In this document: positions 38,871-50,787 of the stretch, piece by piece
How the letters are laid out: every line of letters starts with the position of its first letter
How positions within the stretch are numbered: the first letter of the stretch is position 1
Assembly: GCF_051020975.1 (NCBI RefSeq)
Contig: NW_027478160.1
Coordinates: 5,292,001-5,356,000 of the forward strand
Length of the DNA: 64,000 nt
Direction of reading: 5' to 3'
From: Osmia lignaria lignaria
Taxonomy: Eukaryota > Arthropoda > Insecta > Hymenoptera > Megachilidae
Made by a program: the position numbers and the translations under genes
The notes under the pieces: generated by a model
The model's database searches: none
Told to the model about the DNA's origin: nothing
Seen by the model: the letters and a program-made list of their open reading frames with translations, nothing else

Positions 38871-39836
38871 TTGCAGATATATCTCAAGGGCAGGGGCCTG
38901 ACGGACATATTTCGAGATATTTCTTCTTCTTGTTGTTCTTCTTCTGCACAGCTAAGCTGGAAGTCGCATTTGCAGCTCGCAATAGTGCAGAGATATCTCA
39001 AAGAAAGGGGCCACGGTGTTTCTGTATCTCTATTATGTTGGTGCGGCTTCGGAACCTTTAAATATCTCGATATATCTCGAAAACTACGCTTCTGATCAAA
39101 AAATATCATAGAACATAAATTGTAGGAAACATAATTCTCTACAAAAAAGGTCTCTTAACATTTTGCCATAGCTCGCTTCGTTTCCGAGATATTTGCAGAT
39201 ATATCTCAAGGGCAGGGGCCTGACGGACATATTTCGAGATATTTCTTCTTCTTGTTGTTCTTCTTCTGCACAGCTAAGCTGGAAGTGGCATTTACAGCTC
39301 GCAATAGTGCAGAGTTATCTCAAAGAAAGGGGCCACGGTGTTTCTGTATCTCTATTATGTTGGTGCGGCTTCGGAACTTTTAAATATCTTGATATATCTC
39401 GAGAACTACGCATCTGATCAAAAAATATCATAGAACATAAAAAGTAGGAAACTTAATTCTCTACAAAAAAGGTCTCTTAACATTTTGCCATAGCTCTCTT
39501 CGTTTCCGAGATATTTGCAGATTTATCTCAAGGGAAGGGGCCTGACGGACATATTTCGAGATACTTCTTGTTCTTGTTGTTCTTCTTCTGCACAGCTAAG
39601 CTGGAAGTGGCATTTGCAGCTCGCAATAGTGCAGAGTTAGCTCAAAGAAAGGGGCCACGGTGTTTCTGTATCTCTATTATGTTGGTGCGGCTTCGGAACT
39701 TTTAAATATCTTGATATATCTCGAGAACTACGCATCTGATCAAAAAATATCATAGAACATAAAAAGTAGGAAACCTAATTCTCTACAAAAAAGGTCTCCT
39801 AACATTTTGCCATAGCTCGCTTCGTTTCCGAGATAT
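38871..39836 (+). repeat. 3-monomer block repeated at 40803-41768 (6-unit offset)
   Basis: Both copies are preceded by TCTCAGCATTTT and contain GGCAGGGGCC with GCAGAGATATC and GGAACCTTTAAA, then GGCAGGGGCC with CATTTACAGC, then AGCTCTCTTCG with GAGATACTTC. Unit 39515 in the first copy has a private TAG at 39638 and TTCTTGTTCTTG in the trinucleotide tract. Confidence 0.78.
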
Positions 39837-42734
39837 TTGCAGATTTATCTCAAGGGAAGGGGCCTGACGGACATATTTCGAGATATTTCTTCTTCTTGTT
39901 GTTCTTCTTCTGCACAGCTAAGCTGGAAGTGGCATTTGCGGCTCGCACTAGTGCAGAGTTATCTCAAAGAAAGGGGCCACGGTGTTTCTGTATCTCTATT
40001 ATGTTGGTGCGGCTTCGGAACCTTTAAATATCTCGATATATCTCGAGAACTACGCATCTGATCAAAAAATATCATCGAACATAAAAAGTAGGAAACTTAA
40101 TTCTCTACAAAAAAGGTCTCTTAACATTTTGCCATAGCTCGCTTCGTTTCCGAGATATTTGCAGATTTATCTCAAGGGAAGGGGCCTGACGGACATATTT
40201 CGAGATATTTCTTCTTCTCGTTGTTCTTCTTCTGCACAGCTAAGCTGTAAGTGGCATTTGCGGCTCGCGCTAGTGCAGAGTTATCTCAAAGAAAGGGGCC
40301 ACGGTGTTTCTGTATCTCTATTATGTTGGTGCGGCTTCGGAACTTTTAAATATCTTGATATATCTCGAGAACTACGCATCTGATCAAAAAATATCATAGA
40401 ACATAAAAAGTAGGAAACTTAATTCTCTACAAAAAAGATCTCTTAACATTTTGCCATAGCTCGCTTCGTTTCCGAGATATTTGCAGATTTATCTCAAGGG
40501 AAGGGGCCTGACGGACATATTTCGAGATATTTCTTCTTCTCGTTGTTCTTCTTCTGCACAGCTAAACTGTAAGTGGCATTTGCGGCTCGCGCTAGTGCAG
40601 AGTTATCTCAAAGAAAGGGGCCACGGTGTTTCTGTATCTCTATTATGTTGGTGCGGCTTCGGAACTTTTAAATATCTTGATATATCTCGAGAACTACGCA
40701 TCTGATCAAAAAATATCATAGAACATAAATTGTAGGAAACATAATTCTCTACAAAAAAGGTCTCTCAGCATTTTGCCATAGCTCGCTTCGTTTCCGAGAT
40801 ATTTGCAGATATATCTCAAGGGCAGGGGCCTGACGGACATATTTCGAGATATTTCTTCTTCTTGTTGTTCTTCTTCTGCACAGCTAAGCTGGAAGTGGCA
40901 TTTGCAGCTCGCAATAGTGCAGAGATATCTCAAAGAAAGGGGCCACGGTGTTTCTGTATCTCTATTATGTTGGTGCGGCTTCGGAACCTTTAAATATCTC
41001 GATATATCTCGAAAACTACGCTTCTGATCAAAAAATATCATAGAACATAAATTGTAGGAAACATAATTCTCTACAAAAAAGGTCTCTTAACATTTTGCCA
41101 TAGCTCGCTTCGTTTCCGAGATATTTGCAGATATATCTCAAGGGCAGGGGCCTGACGGACATATTTCGAGATATTTCTTCTTCTTGTTGTTCTTCTTCTG
41201 CACAGCTAAGCTGGAAGTGGCATTTACAGCTCGCAATAGTGCAGAGTTATCTCAAAGAAAGGGGCCACGGTGTTTCTGTATCTCTATTATGTTGGTGCGG
41301 CTTCGGAACTTTTAAATATCTTGATATATCTCGAGAACTACGCATCTGATCAAAAAATATCATAGAACATAAAAAGTAGGAAACTTAATTCTCTACAAAA
41401 AAGGTCTCTTAACATTTTGCCATAGCTCTCTTCGTTTCCGAGATATTTGCAGATTTATCTCAAGGGAAGGGGCCTGACGGACATATTTCGAGATACTTCT
41501 TCTTCTTGTTGTTCTTCTTCTGCACAGCTAAGCTGGAAGTGGCATTTGCAGCTCGCAATAGTGCAGAGTTATCTCAAAGAAAGGGGCCACGGTGTTTCTG
41601 TATCTCTATTATGTTGGTGCGGCTTCGGAACTTTTAAATATCTTAATATATCTCGAGAACTACGCATCTCATCAAAAAATATCATAGAACATAAAAAGTA
41701 GGAAACTTAATTCTCTACAAAAAAGGTCTCTTAACATTTTGCCATAGCTCGCTTCGTTTCCGAGATATTTGCAGATTTATCTCAAGGGAAGGGGCCTGAC
41801 GGACATATTTCGAGATATTTCTTCTTCTCGTTGTTCTTCTTCTGCACAGCTAAGCTGTAAGTGGCATTTGCGGCTCGCGCTAGTGCAGAGTTATCTCAAA
41901 GAAAGGGGCCACGGTGTTTCTGTATCTCTATTATGTTGGTGCGGCTTCGGAACTTTTAAATATCTTGATATATCTCGAGAACTACGCATCTGATCAAAAA
42001 ATATCATAGAACATAAAAAGTAGGAAACTTAATTCTCTACAAAAAAGATCTCTTAACATTTTGCCATAGCTCGCTTCGTTTCCGAGATATTTGCAGATTT
42101 ATCTCAAGGGAAGGGGCCTGACGGACATATTTCGAGATATTTCTTCTTCTCGTTGTTCTTCTTCTGCACAGCTAAGCTGTAAGTGGCATTTGCGGCTCGC
42201 GCTAGTGCAGAGTTATCTCAAAGAAAGGGGCCACGGTGTTTCTGTATCTCTATTATGTTGGTGCGGCTTCGGAACTTTTAAATATCTTGATATATCTCGA
42301 GAATTACGCATCTGATCAAAAAATATCATAGAACATAAAAAGTAGGAAACTTAATTCTCTACAAAAAAGATCTCTTAACATTTTGCCATAGCTCGCTTCG
42401 TTTCCGAGATATTTGCAGATTTATCTCAAGGGAAGGGGCCTGACGGACATATTTCGAGATACTTCTTCTTCTTGTTGTTCTTCTTCTGCACAGCTAAGCT
42501 GGAAGTGGCATTTGCGGCTCGCACTAGTGCAGAGTTATCTCAAAGAAAGGAGCCACGGTGTTTCTGTATCTCTATTATGTTGGTGCGGCTTCGGAACTTT
42601 TAAATATCTCGATATATCTCGAAAACTACGCTTCTGATCAAAAAATATCATAGAACATAAATTGTAGGAAACATAATTCACTACAAAAAACGTCTCTTAA
42701 CATTTTGCCATAGCTCGCTTCGTTTCCGAGATAT

Positions 42735-43059
42735 TTGCAGATTCAGCTCAAAGGAACGGGCCTGACGGACATATTTCGAGATACCTCTTCTTCTTCTTGT
42801 TGTTCTTCCTCTGCACAGCTAAGCTGGAAGTGGCATTTGCAGCCCGCAATAGTGCAGAGTTATCTCAAAGAAAGGGGCCACGGTGTTTCTGTATCTCTAT
42901 TATGTTGGTGCGGCTTCGGAACTTTTAAATATCTTGATATATCTCGAGAACTACGCATCTGATCAAAAAATATCATAGAACATAAAAAGTAGGAAACTTA
43001 ATTCTCTACAAAAAAGGTCTCTTAACATTTTGCCATAGCTCTCTTCGTTTCCGAGATAT
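42735..43059 (+). repeat. Single 325-bp monomer (3-bp insertion)
   Basis: This is the only unit whose spacing to the next differs from 322. The trinucleotide tract reads GATACCTCTTCTTCTTCTTG in place of GATACTTCTTCTTCTTG, an added 3 bp near 42785, with a nearby T-to-C change. It is otherwise a QIQ-type unit (ATTCAGCTCAAAGGAACGGG, TTCCTCTGCAC) with a private GCAGCCCGC. Replication slippage in the TTC run is the simplest cause. The insertion keeps the recurrent open frame in phase but appears in no other copy. Confidence 0.88.
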
Positions 43060-43381
43060 TTGCAGATTTATCTCAAGGGAAGGGGCCTGACGGACATATT
43101 TCGAGATACTTCTTCTTGTTGTTGTTCTTCTTCTGCACAGCTAAGCTGGAAGTGGCATTTGCAGCTCGCAATAGTGCAGAGTTATCTCAAAGAAAGGGGC
43201 CACGGTGTTTCTGTATCTCTATTATGTTGGTGCGGCTGCGGAACTTTTAAATATCTTAATATATCTCGAGAACTACGCATCTGATCAAAAAATATCATAG
43301 AACATAAAAAGTAGGAAACTTAATTCTCTACAAAAAAGGTCTCTTAACATTTTGCCATAGCTCGCTTCGTTTCCGAGATAT

Positions 43382-44669
43382 TTGCAGATTTATCTCAAGG
43401 GAAGGGGCCTAACGGACATATTTCGAGATATTTCTTCTTCTTGTTGTTCTTCTTCTGCACAGCTAAGCTGTAAGTGGCATTTGCGGCTCGCACTAGTGCA
43501 GAGTTATCTCAAAGAAAGGGGCCACGGTGTTTCTGTATCTCTACTATGTTGGTGCGGCTTCGGAACTTTTAAATATCTTGATATATCTCGAGAACTACGC
43601 ATCTGATCAAAAAATGTCATAGAACGTAAAAAGTAGGAAACGTAATTCTCTACAAAAAAGGTCTCTTAACATTTTGCCATAGCTCTCTTCGTTTCCGAGA
43701 TATTTCCAGATTTATCTCAAGGGAAGGGGCCTCACGGACATATTTCGAGATATTTCTTCTTCTTGTTGTTCTTCTTCTGCACAGCTAAACTGGAAGTGGC
43801 ATTTCCAGCTCGCAATAGTGCAGAGTTATCTCAAAGAAAGGAGCCACGGTGTTTCTGTATCTCTATTATGTTGGTGCGGCTTCGGAACTTTTAAATATCT
43901 TGATATATCTCGAGAACTACGCGTCTGATCAAAAAATATCATAAAACATAAAAAGTAGGAAACATAATTCTGTACAAAAAAGGTCTCTTAACATTTTGCC
44001 ATAGCTCGCTTCGTTTCCGAGATATTTGCAGATTTATCTCAAGGGAAGGGGCCTGACGGACATATTTCGAGATATTTCTTCTTCTTGTTGTTCTTCTTCT
44101 GCACAGCTAAGCTGGAAGTGGCATTTGCGGCTCGCACTAGTGCAGAGTTATCTCAAAGAAAGGGGCCACGGTGTTTCTGTATCTCTACTATGTTGGTGCG
44201 GCTTCGGAACTTTTAAATATCTTGATATATCTCGAGAACTACGCATCTGATCAAAAAATGTCATAGAACGTAAAAAGTAGGAAACGTAATTCTCTACAAA
44301 AAAGGTCTCTTAACATTTTGCCATAGCTCTCTTCGTTTCCGAGATATTTCCAGATTTATCTCAAGGGAAGGGGCCTCACGGACATATTTCGAGATATTTC
44401 TTCTTCTTGTTGTTCTTCTTCTGCACAGCTAAACTGGAAGTGGCATTTCCAGCTCGCAATAGTGCAGAGTTATCTCAAAGAAAGGAGCCACGGTGTTTCT
44501 GTATCTCTATTATGTTGGTGCGGCTTCGGAACTTTTAAATATCTTGATATATCTCGAGAACTACGCGTCTGATCAAAAAATATCATAAAACATAAAAAGT
44601 AGGAAACATAATTCTGTACAAAAAAGGTCTCTTAACATTTTGCCATAGCTCGCTTCGTTTCCGAGATAT
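43382..44669 (+). repeat. Tandem dimer HOR (2 x 644 bp)
   Basis: Units 43382 and 44026 share ATCTCTACTATG, AAAAAATGTCATAG and AACGTAAAAAG. Units 43704 and 44348 share GATATTTCCAGATT, GGCCTCACGG, AAAGGAGCC and CATAAAACATAAAAAG. Differences are confined mostly to the first unit (GGCCTAACGG and AGCTGTAAG against GGCCTGACGG and AGCTGGAAG). The TTG at the head of the recurrent open frame is TTC in both second units. Confidence 0.85.
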
Positions 44670-45313
44670 TTGCAGATTTATCTCAAGGGAAGGGGCCTGA
44701 CGGACATATTTCGAGATATTTCTTCTTCTTGTTGTTCTTCTTCTGCACAGCTAAGCTGGAAGTGGCATTTACAGCTCGCAATAGTGCAGAGTTATCTCAA
44801 AGAAAGGGGCCATGGTGTTTCTGTATCTCTATTATGTTGGTGCGGCTTCGGAACCTTTAAATATCTTGATATATCTCGAGAACTACGCATCTGATCAAAA
44901 AATATCATAGAACATAAAGAGTAGGAAACTTAATTCTCTACAAAAAAGGTCTCTTAACATTTTGCCATAGCTCGCTTCGTTTCCGAGATATTTGCAGATT
45001 GATCTCAAGGGAAGGGGCCTGACGGACATATTTCGAGATATTTCTTCTTCTCGTTGTTCTTCTTCTGCACAGCTAAGCTGTAAGTGGCATTTGCGGCTCG
45101 CGCTAGTGCAGAGTTATCTCAAAGAAAGGGGCCACGGTGTTTCTGTATCTCTATTATGTTGGTGCGGCTTCGGAACTTTTAAATATCTTGATATATCTCG
45201 AGAACTACGCATCTGATCAAAAAATATCATAGAACATAAAAAGTAGGAAACTTAATTCTCTACAAAAAAGATCTCTTAACATTTTGCCATAGCTCGCTTC
45301 GTTTCCGAGATAT

Positions 45314-47245
45314 TTGCAGATTTATCTCAAGGGAAGGGGCCTGACGGACATATTTCGAGATATTTCTTCTTCTCGTTGTTCTTCTTCTGCGCAGCTAAGC
45401 TGTAAGTGGCATTTGCGGCTCGCGCTAGTGCAGAGTTATGTCAAAGAAAGGGGCCACGGTGTTTCTGTATCTCTATTATGTTGGTGCGGCTTCGGAACTT
45501 TTAAATATCTCGATATATCTCGAAAACTACGCTTCTGATCAAAAAATATCATAGAACATAAAAAGTAGGAAACTTAATTCTCTACAAAAAAGGTCTCTTA
45601 ACATTTTGCCATAGCTCGCTTCGTTTCCGAGATATTTGCAGATATATCTCAAGGGAAGGGGCCTGACGGACATATTTCGAGATATTTCTTCTTCTTGTTG
45701 TTCTTCTTCTGCACAGCTAAGCTGGAAGTGGCATTTGCAGCTCGCAATAGTGCAGAGTTATCTCAAAGAAAGGGGCCACGGTGTTTCTGTATCTCTATTA
45801 TGTTGGTGCGGCTTCGGAACCTTTAAATATCTTGATATATCTCGAGAACTACGCATCTGATCAAAAAATATCATAGCACATAAAAAGTAGGAAACTTAAT
45901 TCTCTACAAAAAAGGTCTCTTAACATTTTGCCATAGCTCGCTTCGTTTCCGAGATATTTGCAGATTTATCTCAAGGGAAGGGGCCTGACGGACATATTTC
46001 GAGATATTTCTTCTTCTCGTTGTTCTTCTTCTGCACAGCTAAGCTGTAAGTGGCATTTGCGGCTCGCGCTAGTGCAGAGTTATCTCAAAGAAAGGGGCCA
46101 CGGTGTTTCTGTATCTCTATTATGTTGGTGCGGCTTCGGAACTTTTAAATATCTTGATATATCTCGAGAACTACGCATCTGATCAAAAAATATCATAGGA
46201 CATAAAAAGTAGGAAACTTAATTCTCTACAAAAAAGATCTCTTAACATTTTGCCATAGCTCGCTTCGTTTCCGAGATATTTGCAGATTCAGCTCAAAGGA
46301 ACGGGCCTGACGGACATATTTCGAGATACTTCTTCTTCTTGTTGTTCTTCCTCTGCACAGCTAAGCTGGAAGTGGCATTTGCAGCTCGCAATAGTGCAGA
46401 GTTATCTCAAAGAAAGGGGCCACGGTGTTTCTGTATCTCTATTATGTTGGTGCTGCTTCGGAACTTTTAAATATCTTGATATATCTCGAGAACTACGCAT
46501 CTGATCAAAAAATATCATAGAACATGAAAAGTAGGAAACTTAATTCTCTACAAAAAAGGTCTCTTAACATTTTGCCATAGCTCTCTTCGTTTCCGAGATA
46601 TTTGCAGATTTATCTCAAGGGAAGGGGCCTGACGGACATATTTCGAGATATTTCTTCTTCTTGTTGTTCTTCTTCTGCACAGCTAAATTGGAAGTGGCAT
46701 TTGCGGCTCGCGCTAGTGCAGAGTTATCTCAAAGAAAGGGGCCACGGTGTTTCTGTATCTCTATTATGTTGGTGCGGCTTCGGAACTTTTAAATATCTTG
46801 ATATATCTCGAGAACTACGCATCTGATCAAAAAATATCATAGAACATAAAAAGTAGGAAACTTAATTCTCTACAAAAAAGATCTCTTAACATTTTGCCAT
46901 AGCTCGCTTCGTTTCCGAGATATTTGCAGATTTATCTCAAGGGAAGGGGCCTGACGGACATATTTCGAGATATTTCTTCTTCTCGTTGTTCTTCTTCTGC
47001 GCAGCTAAGCTGTAAGTGGCATTTGCGGCTCGCGCTAGTGCAGAGTTATGTCAAAGAAAGGGGCCACGGTGTTTCTGTATCTCTATTATGTTGGTGCGGC
47101 TTCGGAACTTTTAAATATCTTGATATATCTCGAGAACTACGCATCTGATCAAAAAATATCATAGAACATAAAAAGTAGGAAACTTAATTCTCTACAAAAA
47201 AGATCTCTTAACATTTTGCCATAGCTCGCTTCGTTTCCGAGATAT
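45314..47245 (+). repeat. Block with 5- and 6-unit internal offsets
   Basis: Units 45314 and 46924 share TTCTGCGCAGC and GAGTTATGTCAAAG (5 units apart). Units 45636, 45958 and 46280 recur at 47568, 47890 and 48212 (6 units): both sets have GGAACCTTTAAA, then CATAGGACATAAAAAG, then GGTGCTGCTTC. Unit 46602 is a hybrid: its front AGCTAAATTGG matches 48534, but its rear CGGCTCGCGCTAG belongs to the CGTTG type. Confidence 0.75.
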
Positions 47246-49499
47246 TTGCAGATTTATCTCAAGGGAAGGGGCCTGACGGACATATTTCGAGATACTTCTT
47301 CTTCTTGTTGTTCTTCTTCTGCACAGCTAAGCTGGAAGTGGCATTTGCGGCTCGCACTAGTGCAGAGTTATCTCAAAGAAAGGGGCCACGGTGTTTCTGT
47401 ATCTCTATTATGTTGGTGCGGCTTCGGAACTTTTAAATATCTCGATATATCTCGAAAACTACGCTTCTGATCAAAAAATATCATAGAACATAAAAAGTAG
47501 GAAACTTAATTCTCTACAAAAAAGGTCTCTTAACATTTTGCCATAGCTCGCTTCGTTTCCGAGATATTTGCAGATATATCTCAAGGGAAGGGGCCTGACG
47601 GACATATTTCGAGATATTTCTTCTTCTTGTTGTTCTTCTTCTGCACAGCTAAGCTGGAAGTGGCATTTGCAGCTCGCAATAGTGCAGAGTTATCTCAAAG
47701 AAAGGGGCCACGGTGTTTCTGTATCTCTATTATGTTGGTGCGGCTTCGGAACCTTTAAATATCTTGATATATCTCGAGAACTACGCATCTGATCAAAAAA
47801 TATCATAGAACATAAAAAGTAGGAAACTTAATTCTCTACAAAAAAGGTCTCTTAACATTTTGCCATAGCTCGCTTCGTTTCCGAGATATTTGCAGATTTA
47901 TCTCAAGGGAAGGGGCCTGACGGACATATTTCGAGATATTTCTGCTTCTCGTTGTTCTTCTTCTGCACAGCTAAGCTGTAAGTGGCATTTGCGGCTCGCG
48001 CTAGTGCAGAGTTATCTCAAAGAAAGGGGCCACGGTGTTTCTGTATCTCTATTATGTTGGTGCGGCTTCGGAACTTTTAAATATCTTGATATATCTCGAG
48101 AACTACGCATCTGATCAAAAAATATCATAGGACATAAAAAGTAGGAAACTTAATTCTCTACAAAAAAGATCTCTTAACATTTTGCCATAGCTCGCTTCGT
48201 TTCCGAGATATTTGCAGATTCAGCTCAAAGGAACGGGCCTGACGGACATATTTCGAGATACTTCTTCTTCTTGTTGTTCTTCCTCTGCACAGCTAAGCTG
48301 GAAGTGGCATTTGCAGCTCGCAATAGTGCAGAGTTATCTCAAAGAAAGGGGCCACGGTGTTTCTGTATCTCTATTATGTTGGTGCTGCTTCGGAACTTTT
48401 AAATATCTTGATATATCTCGAGAACTACGCATCTGATCAAAAAATATCATAGAACATGAAAAGTAGGAAACTTAATTCTCTACAAAAAAGGTCTCTTAAC
48501 ATTTTGCCATAGCTCTCTTCGTTTCCGAGATATTTGCAGATTTATCTCAAGGGAAGGGGCCTGACGGACATATTTCGAGATATTTCTTCTTCTTGTTGTT
48601 CTTCTTCTGCACAGCTAAATTGGAAGTGGCATTTCCAGCTCGCAATCGTGCAGAGTTATCTCAAAGAAAGGGGCCACGGTGTTTCTGTATCTCTATTATG
48701 TTGGTGCGGCTTCGGAACTTTTAAATATCTTGATATATCTCGAGAACTACGCCTCTGATCGAAAAATATCATAGAACATAAAAAGTAGGAAACTTAATTC
48801 TCTACAAAAAAGGTCTCTTAAGATTTTGCCATAGCTCGCTTCGTTTCCGAGATATTTGCAGATTTATCTCAAGGGAAGGGGCCTGACGGACATATTTCGA
48901 GATATTTCTTCTTCTTGTTGTTCTTCTTCTGCACAGCTAAGCTGGAAGTGGCATTTGCGGCTCGCACTAGTGCAGAGTTATCTCAAAGAAAGGAGCCACG
49001 GTGTTTCTGTATCTCTATTATGTTGGTGCGGCGTCGGAACTTTTAAATATCTCGATATATCTCGAAAACTACGCTTCTGATCAAAAAATATCATAGAACA
49101 TAAATTGTAGGAAACATAATTCACTACAAAAAACGTCTCTTAACATTTTGCCATAGCGCGCTTCGTTTCCGAGATATTTGCCGATTCAGCTCAAAGGAAC
49201 GGGCCTGACGGACATATTTCGAGATACTTCTTCTTCTTGTTGTTCTTCCTCTGCACAGCTAAGCTGGAAGTGGCATTTGCAGCTCGCAATAGTGCAGAGT
49301 TATCTCAAAGAAAGGGGCCACGGTGTTTCTGTATCTCTATTATGTTGGTGCGGCTTCGGAACTTTTAAATATCTTGATATATCTCGAGAACTACGCATCT
49401 GATCAAAAAATATCATAGAACATAAAAAGTAGGAAACTTAATTCTCTACAAAAAAGGTCTCTTAACATTTTGCCATAGCTCGCTTCGTTCCCGAGATAT
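47246..49499 (+). repeat. 7-monomer block, source or copy of 57872-60125 (33-unit offset)
   Basis: Seven consecutive units match seven units 10,626 bp downstream, in order. Shared marks are GAGATACTTC with CACTAG; GGAACCTTTAAA; CGTTG with CATAGGAC; GGTGCTGCTTC; AAATTGG with AATCGTG and CTTAAGATTTTG; AAAGGAGCC; TTGCCGATTCAG ending in TTCGTTCCCGAG. Private differences are TCTGCTTCTCG at 47942 and GGCGTCGG at 49031. Confidence 0.85.
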
Positions 49500-50787
49500 T
49501 TGCAGATATATCTCAAGGGAAGGGGCCTGACGGACATATTTCGAGATATTTCTTCTTCTTGTTGTTCTTCTTCTGCACAGCTAAGCTGGAAGTGGCATTT
49601 GCAGCTCGCAATAGTGCAGAGTTATCTCAAAGAAAGGGGCCACGGTGTTTCTGTATCTCTATTATGTTGGTGCGGCTTCGGAACTTTTAAATATTTCGAT
49701 ATATCTCGAAAACTACGCTTCTGATCAAAAAATATCATAGAACGTAAATTGTAGGAAACATTATTCTCTACAAAAAAGGGCTCTTAACATTTTGCCATAG
49801 CTCGCTTCGTTTCCGAGATATTTGCAGATTTATCTCAAGGGAAGGGTCCTGATGGACATATTTCGAGATATTTCTTCTTCTTGTTGTTCTTCTTCTGCAC
49901 AGCTAAACTGGAAGTGGCATTTCCAGCTCGCAATCGTGCAGAGTTATCTCAAAGAAAGGGGCCACGGTGTTTCTGTATCTCTATTATGTTGGTGCGGCTT
50001 CGGAACTTTTAAATATCTCGATATATCTCGAAAACCACGCTTCTGATCAAAAAATATCATAGAACATAAATTGTAGGAAACTTACTTCTCTACAAAAAAG
50101 GTCTCTTAACATTTTGCCATAGCTCGCTTCGTTTCCGAGATATTTGCAGATTTATCTCAAGGGAAGGGGCCTGACGGACATATTTCGAGATATTTCTTCT
50201 TCTTGTTGTTCTTCTTCTGCACAGCTAAGCTGGAAGTGGCATTTGCGGCTCGCACTAGTGCAGAGTTATCTCAAAGAAAGGGGCCACGGTGTTTCTGTAT
50301 CTCTATTATGTTGGTGCGGCTTCGGAACTATTAAATATCTCGATATATCTCGAAAACTACGCTTCTGATCAAAAAATATGATAGAACATAAATTGTAGGA
50401 AACATAATTCTCTACAAAAAACGTCTCTCAACATTTTGCCATAGCTCGCTTCGTTTCCGAGATATTTGCAGATTCAGCTCAAAGGAACGGGCCTGACGGA
50501 CATATTTCGAGATACTTGTTCTTCTTGTTGTTCTTCCTCTGCACAGCTAAGCTGGAAGTGGCATTTGCAGCTCGCAATAGTGCAGAGTTATCTCAAAGAA
50601 AGGGGCCACGGTGTTTCTGTATCTCTATTATGTTGGTGCGGCTTCGGAACTTTTAAATATCTTGATATATCTCGAGAACTACGCATCTGATCAAAAAATA
50701 TCATAGAACATAAAAAGTAGGAAACTTAATTCTCTACAAAAATGGTCTCTTAACATTTTGCCATAGCTCGCTTCGTTTCCGAGATAT

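Noticed and set aside
40706..41041. ATG-started minus-strand open frames of 76-111 codons in some units (for example 23745-23975, 33405-33635, 38774-39109, 40706-41041)
   Set aside because: They are open only in units where the usual TAA (opposite GAGTTATCTC) is changed by a single base, as in GAGATATCTC or GAGTTGTCTC. Most units carry the stop, so these are chance openings in the satellite.
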